Shown piece after piece: positions 60,501-64,000 of a stretch of DNA of 64,000 bases. Position 1 is the stretch's first letter, and every line of letters begins with the position of its first letter. A program made the position numbers and the translations under genes. The notes below the pieces were generated by a model. It made no database searches. It worked only from the letters and a program-made list of their open reading frames with translations, and was not told the DNA's origin. The stretch is from Aplysia californica (lineage: Eukaryota > Mollusca > Gastropoda > Aplysiida > Aplysiidae), in contig NW_004797434.1 of assembly GCF_000002075.1 (NCBI RefSeq), positions 650,423 through 714,422 on the forward strand, read 5' to 3'.

Positions 60501-62014
60501 TGTGGACATGATTGTTAGCTGTCTGCATGCTTTTTGCACAGGAAAAAAAAGGAGTCTGTGACCGCTGTTCTGTACAGTGCATGTTGTATTGTTTTCAAGA
60601 TTTCTGTGTTTGTGTCCTGCTGACCTTTTGACTCTGCTGCGTTAGCGTTGGTTGCTGTTGTCCTGAAATGTTTTTTTTTCATTCTGTGTGGTTTGAGTCC
60701 CAGTTTGTAAAGTTTGTTACAGAGGAGTTCTTTTGTGACGCTGTTTTCTGTTTGTTCATGAAATGCAAGGTGTTCAGTCAAACCGTGTGGGAAGAGACTT
60801 ATGTTTTAGGCTGCTTGCTAGAGCGGATGGTTAGAGGGTGTCGTTGATTGTCCGTCACTTCTTTTTTTCCCCCCGAGTTATACATCGTAATTTTTCTCAG
60901 AGCTAAATGACAACGAGGGTGGCTGCAGGGTGCCACTTGTAGGTTGTACTAAGTATCTGTCGTCTTGTCAGTGTGATTCTCTTTAAATAACAAATGATTA
61001 GGCAGGCTGAAAGACTTGGCAACTTGGCTTCTTTTATTGTCTTTCTTATTGACTGTGTTCGCTGGTGGAGGTGAAGATTTGGGGATGTTGGTTTTCTGCT
61101 CTTGACTTGGTGCTATCTATCGGGTATTGGTGTTTCCACAAGTTTTTTTCCCCCTTTCTGTTGCCAGAGAGTTTCAAAATGAATTGAGCTCACTATGCTT
61201 GGACCTTCTTGAAAACGTCTTCCGTTTTCCTTTTTTCCATCTGTTTTACCCTCTTGATGTCCTTTTCTCAATATGCTTGTCAAACTGTCGTTCTTTTTCT
61301 TTTCTTGCTGCTTATTCATCTCCTTTCCTTCTTCCAATTACCTTCATTGGTTTGATTAAATGTTACCTCTGCGGACTCTTCCGTAATTTTTCTCTCCTTT
61401 TAAACTTCAGACATTAGAAACATCAAAAGTTTTTGTGGAAACTTCTGAATCTAATTTTGCCCTTTTTGGATTTGTACCATTTACCTGTCAACCTTACTTT
61501 GGATTTTCACCTCAGTTTTTTTTGGTTTTGTGCTGCAATATAACTCAGAATATATGTAGAGGTACAATGTACTAGTTATTTTTTAAAACAAATGCTACGG
61601 TAATTTTGGGTTGTGTTAGTCAGCTTGATTAAATTATGTTGCTTCATTTTATGTTTTGCGTTGAGCTCTCACAACGAAAGAGCTGTTTTTGTGCCGCTGT
61701 GTTTGTGAATGCCTCAATATGTTTTGTTTTGTTTTTTGTTTTGTTTTGTTTTGTTTCCTCAAAGAAGCTTGTCCACAGTGTCGGCAGCGTCCCCTTAACA
61801 CAGGCATGCCGTGGGACGGATGTGAGAGAGTACACACTACACGCCAACGCGCGCACAAACTATAGCGCTTTGCTAGCTACCTCTTGTTTACTTAACCGAG
61901 GAAGAGAGTTCTCCTCCACCAACTGGTCCCGTTAATCTGCTTTCACAGATTCTAAAAGATATCCCCCGCATGACCTCGTTAGCTCACTTGTTCCAAGAGC
62001 GGCCTGCGCAGGAA
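45155..62014 (+). CDS. TBC1D22: TBC1D22 (A/B-like) Rab GTPase-activating protein, 5' part, runs off the window
   Basis: Exons: 45155-45231, 50539-50592, 51022-51278, 52297-52521, 53530-53600, 53760-53888, then one or both of 59250-59315 and 61949-62014. Phases join throughout; exons 1-6 give 271 aa. The start (MASLSS ... KAGFWKKNTSVPGSIKPVYG) aligns with vertebrate TBC1D22B (FWKRS..LPGSIQPVYGAQHPP). HDFENKTSDAWDDGDDD follows, then a Ser/Gln/Pro-rich linker. The TBC domain begins ELRKLCWSGIPKSVRPTAW (motif A R-x-x-x-W at 220-224), then GYLPTAADRR and YFSYIDQYYETR, and the arginine-finger exon follows. The glutamine-finger part (family: HPASGYVQG) is not in the window. Family members are Golgi-associated Rab GAPs related to yeast Gyp1 (knowledge). 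First in-frame ATG chosen. Confidence 0.94.
45866..46486. mobile_element. 621-bp element with about 90-bp terminal inverted repeats
   Basis: The left end GTGTATACAGACCCGGTAAC (continuing CGGGAACAAAG) matches the reverse complement of 46456-46486 over about 31 bases. The inverted similarity continues (AGTATACAG, GGAACTCTTT, GTTTCAGCGCCCA) to about 45960 and 46405. The left arm carries an extra short duplication of TATACAGACCCGGTA. The interior is GA-rich and non-coding. Nested in the 3.0-kb segment. Confidence 0.7.
47620..48260. other. CpG-rich patch in TBC1D22 intron 1
   Basis: Enriched in CG dinucleotides relative to its surroundings, with GGCCGGCGCCGCACCGGGCC near 47640 and CACGCGGTCGGAAGGCCGCG near 48219. 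No coding exon is evident. It could be an internal promoter or an undecayed part of a mobile element. Confidence 0.45.
48750..49515 (+). repeat. Foldback-family block (second locus)
   Basis: Shares with 1926-2870 the blocks GGCTATTCTCACCC, AATTGACAAA-CAAAGAAAAAAATGATG, ACAAAGATGCTATGGCTATT, CGCCATTTTG and GGTGAACGCACACCGGGTGA. Here two copies of one module stand in direct tandem (about 48935-49105 and 49163-49345) rather than head-to-head. Related TATTCTCACC fragments continue to about 49790. Confidence 0.75.
52073..52250 (+). repeat. Dispersed short repeat B before TBC1D22 exon 4
   Basis: GTGGGTGGTTGGCGGATGCT ... CTCTCTTGTAACACCTC ... CAATTGTGTTGCAAATGCCG. It ends about 45 bp upstream of the exon 4 acceptor. 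A weak, partial copy also lies at about 53303-53375. Confidence 0.8.
52680..52843. mobile_element. Tc1/mariner-type MITE, CAGTGGAACCTG family (diverged)
   Basis: Starts CAGTCGAGCATGTGAAAGAC and ends with the inverted AGAAAAGGTTCGACTG, with internal GTGGTCGTCTAAGACAGG and CTTGGACAGGTGGTCATT motifs. Same family as 19029-19197. Confidence 0.7.
52851..53079. mobile_element. Mariner-like MITE
   Basis: Ends GAGGTGTGCTCACAAAATTA and, as reverse complement of the right end, GAGGTGTGCTGACAACATTG. It directly follows the preceding MITE, separated by TATA sequence. No coding frame. Confidence 0.65.
54595..54712. repeat. (CA)n microsatellite with CG variants
   Basis: About 118 bp of CA repeats interrupted by several CG steps. 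Confidence 0.95.
55432..55640 (+). mobile_element. tRNA-derived SINE, second type
   Basis: A-box TGGCCTAGTGG (exact to TRGYNNARNNG) and B-box GGTTCGAGTCT (one mismatch to GGTTCGANTCC) are present in the first 75 bp. The body contains TGTCCTTGGGAAAGGCACTT, a block resembling conserved central domains of several metazoan SINE superfamilies (recalled, not searched). Ends TAGGGGCGTTAAAT. It differs from family A after the tRNA-like head. Confidence 0.8.
55648..55830 (+). repeat. Dispersed short repeat B
   Basis: Full-length copy (GTGGGTGGTTGGCAGGTGCT ... GACCTTATTGTGTTGCTGGT) starting only a few bases after the preceding SINE. Confidence 0.8.
55951..56327. mobile_element. Non-autonomous DNA element with CTCCTTGAA repeats
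   Basis: Ends CAGGGTACCTGC and GCAGGAACCCTG form short inverted repeats. The interior repeats CTCCTTGAATTT/CTCCTTGAAA many times. The CAGGG ends suggest a hAT-like element, but no 8-bp target duplication was found. Confidence 0.55.
57362..57590. repeat. (CTGT)n followed by (CT)n
   Basis: About 100 bp of CTGT repeats (57362-57462) grading into CT-rich simple sequence. It creates spurious long open frames on both strands. Confidence 0.95.
57798..57845 (+). repeat. Repeat B, truncated 5' piece
   Basis: GGCGGTTGGTAGATGCTCTG and TGTGGACTGCTC match the 5' quarter of repeat B. The copy stops shortly before the DNA element at 57857. Confidence 0.55.
57857..58411. mobile_element. CAGTGGAACCTG-family MITE carrying a nested MITE
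   Basis: Outer ends CAGTTGAACCTGCCTGTGCA and, as reverse complement, CAGTCGAATCTGTCCATGAT. Inside, 57933-58312 has its own inverted ends: GTGCCTGGAGAAAGGTCCCA (then GTTG) against the complement of CAACTGGGACTTTTCTCCAG (then GCAC). So one small DNA element inserted into another. Confidence 0.7.
58625..59157 (+). mobile_element. tRNA-derived SINE, family A (best-preserved copy)
   Basis: Starts GGGGGCTCTCGTGGCCTAGA. The A-box TGGCCTAGAGG (58637-58647) and B-box GGTTCGAATCC (58680-58690) are both exact consensus. The body includes a pyrimidine-rich block, CCTTCTCGGACAAGGGCG, GCGCACGTTAAAGATCCC and TTCGGCCGCCACCCGGGC. The tail is GACCTATGCAGTTGCGAGCG, CCGTAAAACC and (AAAC)n. This copy looks the youngest. 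It ends about 95 bp before TBC1D22 exon 7a. Confidence 0.9.
59250..59315 (+). CDS. TBC1D22: TBC1D22 exon 7a, ancestral arginine-finger exon
   Basis: 66 nt, phase 0 to phase 0, acceptor CTTATTTCAG, donor GAA-GTGAGT. It encodes 22 residues starting IHIDIPRMNPLIPIF and ending VQE. I-x-x-D-x-x-R is motif B of TBC domains; its Arg (residue 278) corresponds to the catalytic arginine finger of yeast Gyp1. The sequence is very close to vertebrate TBC1D22B at the same place (IHIDIPRTNPLIPLFQQ) and to Gyp1 (IDIPRTNPHIPL), so this looks like the ancestral version. Confidence 0.93.
59316..61948 (+). other. Intron between TBC1D22 exons 7a and 7b
   Basis: 2,633 bp, T-rich, with a (CTC)n-type tract near 59500-59540 and a TTTTG repeat near 61725-61757. 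No SINE or further exon recognised. Confidence 0.6.
61949..62014 (+). CDS. TBC1D22: TBC1D22 exon 7b, alternative arginine-finger exon
   Basis: 66 nt, phase 0 to phase 0, acceptor CTGCTTTCACAG, donor GAA-GTAAGT (full consensus). It encodes 22 residues starting ILKDIPRMTSLAHLF and ending AQE. Against exon 7a, 11 of 22 residues are identical, including I-x-x-D-I-P-R-M, a Leu, Phe-Gln and the final Gln-Glu. There is no in-frame stop. Identical length and phase make mutually exclusive use likely; including both would also keep the frame and insert 22 residues into the TBC domain. It resembles neither vertebrate TBC1D22A nor B in its second half. Expression is not shown by the sequence. Confidence 0.82.
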
Positions 62015-62060
62015 GTAAGTATTGTATTCACCTGGACCGACTGAGCTCTCAGCGGTGCAG

Positions 62061-62088
62061 CCCCCCCCCCCCCCCCCCCCCCCCCCCC
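62061..62088. repeat. Poly(C) run of 28 just downstream of exon 7b
   Basis: An uninterrupted run of about 28 C starting 47 nt after the exon 7b donor. A second C-rich run lies at about 62207-62230. Confidence 0.95.
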
Positions 62089-62280
62089 AAATCCTCCCGA
62101 GACCTGTGTAGCAGCTCGTGGTTGTGCTGAAGTGAAGCGTTGCACTCTCACAGGATTGCCTGACAGCTATCACTAACTACTAACCGTGCCCTTAAGTTTT
62201 GTCCTGGCCCCCCCCCCCCCCCTCCCCCCAGCCTCCCCAGGAGCTTTCATTCTATTCACCTTTCTTAGAAGTGATTCGTA

Positions 62281-62800
62281 GAGAAGTTGTGGTTGGTTTT
62301 TCACAATGAGCTGTAGAAGTTGTGGTGGTTCTTTAAAATAAGAAATAGAAGTTGTGGTGGTTCTTTAAAATAAGAAATAGAAGTTGTGGTGGTTCTTTAA
62401 AATAAGAAATAGAAGTTGTGGTGGTTCTTTAAAATAAGAAATAGAAGTTGTGGTGGTTCTTTAAAATAAGAAATAGAAGTTGTGGTTTTTTAATTTGCGA
62501 AATAGAAGTTGTGGTATTTTTTTGTTAAATTGAGAAATAGAAGTTGTGGTTTTTTTTTTTTTTGTAATGAGTGATAGAAGTTGTGGTGGTTCTGTATAAG
62601 AAATAGAAGTTGTGGTGGTTCTGTATAAGAAATAGTAATAATAGTTGTGGTTTTTTCAAAAACAGAAATAAAAGTTGTGGTGGTTCTTTCTGACAAATAT
62701 AGGTTGTGGTGTTTTTTAAATGAGATATAGGTTGTGGTGGTTCTGTATGAGAAATAGAAGTTGTGGTGGTTCTTTATGAAAAAATATAGGTTGTGGTTCC
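62281..62800. repeat. 32-bp minisatellite
   Basis: Unit of about 32 bp built on AGTTGTGGTGGTTCTTTAAA followed by ATAAGAAATAGA. At least four central units are nearly identical; the flanking units are diverged in length and sequence (GTATAAGAAATAG, TTTTTTTAATTTGCG). It lies in the intron after exon 7b and creates a spurious open frame on the minus strand. Confidence 0.9.
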
Positions 62801-63925
62801 TGTTTGGGAAATAAAATTTGTTTTGTTTTGGGGAAAGAGATGGTTCAATTTGGGAAATAGAAATGGTTCCGTTCTGAAGGGAGAAGTGGTTCTGTTCTTG
62901 AAATAAGTAGCAGCATGGAGGGGCATATGTTTGATATAGGGCTTGACTGTAGCTCCTATTATATTCTGTATCCTTGTTTGTTTTTTCAATTTGTTTCACT
63001 GTCTTTTAGTATTTCATGAATTAAAAGAGGAAAAATAAACTATTTCAAAGATAAATTCAATTCATTTTTCTTTATGAGCACCGAGGGAGCAGTATTACTA
63101 CTAAAATATCGTAATAGTCGAATTTCAAATTTCAGGTTGTGGCCATCCTATTTGAAGTAAACTTTTTTTGATTAATTAAATTTCTTCTTAATTTTGTGTC
63201 TGTTACTTCACAAAAAAATGTTAATTGATTTATAACTTGTGAAAGATGCTCTTTTTCTCTAGTTGTTGTCCAAAGGACAAAGCTCTAACTTTACAAAATA
63301 ATTGCAAGTTTTTAATTGTGGTAGGCCAGCTTTTTTTTAGTGGTAATACTGCCTCCTGGAATGCTTGAAAATTTGTTTTTCTTCTTTATCACAGTCAATG
63401 CATTTTTTCGTTTTATGAGGAAGATAAGGGAACTTTTAAAAAAGATTTTCTTTGACAAAATTTTTTGTTTGTTAAATGAGGTTTTTGATTTTCAGCCGGA
63501 GGAGTTTGTACCTTTTAATTTTGCTGCTATAAAGTGGACCTCTTTTATTTTTAAAGTGTTTTAATCTGCCCTGCTTTTTAAAAAACAAAACAAATGCATA
63601 TAAGTAAAATTGTGAAAGAAGAAAGGATGATTGGAATCATGTGCATGAGCGCCTGTAAACCTGTTAAAAATTGCTAAAGATTAAATTTAGAAAGACTGTA
63701 GCTCTGGGCGAAAAAAATAGATTTGAGACATGCACTTAAGAACTGTTGTTCAGCAAGCTGTAAATTAAGGGACAACTGAATTCCATAAATTGTTAGCACA
63801 ATTGCCAAGAAGTATGTTTCATGGGTCCTTGAAATAATTACTGCCTCACGAGGTATGCGTACATAGCTCACTCCCTAAATAATGGCACATATATAGCATC
63901 AAGTATGTTTCGTTCGAGCTTGAAA
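62801..63925 (+). other. TBC1D22 intron, nothing recognised
   Basis: T-rich intronic sequence. The following TBC1D22 exon, expected to begin like IFERILFIWAIRHPASGYVQ, was not found before the window ends. Confidence 0.6.
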
Positions 63926-63929
63926 TATT

Positions 63930-64000
63930 ATAAGATAAGATAGGATACTACTTTATTATCCCAGAGGGAAATTTTCCTTGGCTGTACAGGACCGTAAAAA
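63930..64000 (+). mobile_element. Probable retroposon 3' end, cut by the window edge
   Basis: ATAAGATAAGATAGGATACT followed by ACTTTATTATCCCAGAGGGA and AATTTTCC. This resembles a widespread invertebrate LINE-tail motif (recalled). A shorter AAGATATAAGATAAAATAAA stretch near 34916-34936 is similar. Confidence 0.4.

Noticed and set aside
62281-62800. CRISPR-like 32-bp repeats and the 169-codon minus-strand frame over 62490-62999
   Set aside because: Units are contiguous and the frame is translated minisatellite, rich in NFY/HNLY repeats, with no family resemblance.

Overview
The window is nuclear DNA from an intron-rich invertebrate animal. It contains three conserved, spliced protein-coding genes in repeat-dense sequence. 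The proteins look lophotrochozoan, and the dense tRNA-derived SINEs, MITEs, microsatellites and long poly(C)/poly(G) runs suggest a mollusc, perhaps a marine gastropod. That taxonomic guess is inference. No prokaryotic features, rRNA genes or true tRNA genes were seen.

Layout. 1-9057 is intergenic and repeat-rich: a 36-bp minisatellite, a large foldback palindrome, microsatellites, a Tigger/pogo-type DNA transposon remnant and a tRNA-derived SINE. 9091-12316 (+) is TMEM115 in three exons, a rhomboid-like Golgi membrane protein. 12317-about 21,800 has no gene and may be a very long 3' UTR followed by spacer. 22,000-27,423 holds more repeats and the likely 3' UTR of the next gene. 27424-44570 (-) is DDX20 (Gemin3), a DEAD-box helicase of the SMN complex, in ten exons; its last exon is 4.8 kb and the predicted protein is about 1995 aa. 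DDX20 is head-to-head with TBC1D22, which starts at 45155 (+) and runs off the right edge of the window. The two start codons are 584 bp apart, so they probably share a bidirectional promoter.

The most interesting observation is in TBC1D22. The exon carrying the catalytic arginine-finger motif (I-x-x-D-x-x-R) occurs twice, at 59250-59315 and 61949-62014. Both copies are exactly 66 nt, phase 0 on both sides, with good splice sites and an intact I-x-x-D-x-x-R, but only about half the residues are identical. This is the expected signature of mutually exclusive exons that would produce two versions of the RabGAP active site. Other items worth a second look are a phase-compatible coding-like block in DDX20 intron 1, a 3-kb segment of TBC1D22 intron 1 bounded by about 97-bp inverted repeats, a foldback family present at both ends of the window, and two SINE-like families that share one 3' tail.

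All exon coordinates, repeat boundaries and identities were read by hand from the sequence. Family names rest on remembered orthologues, not on a search.
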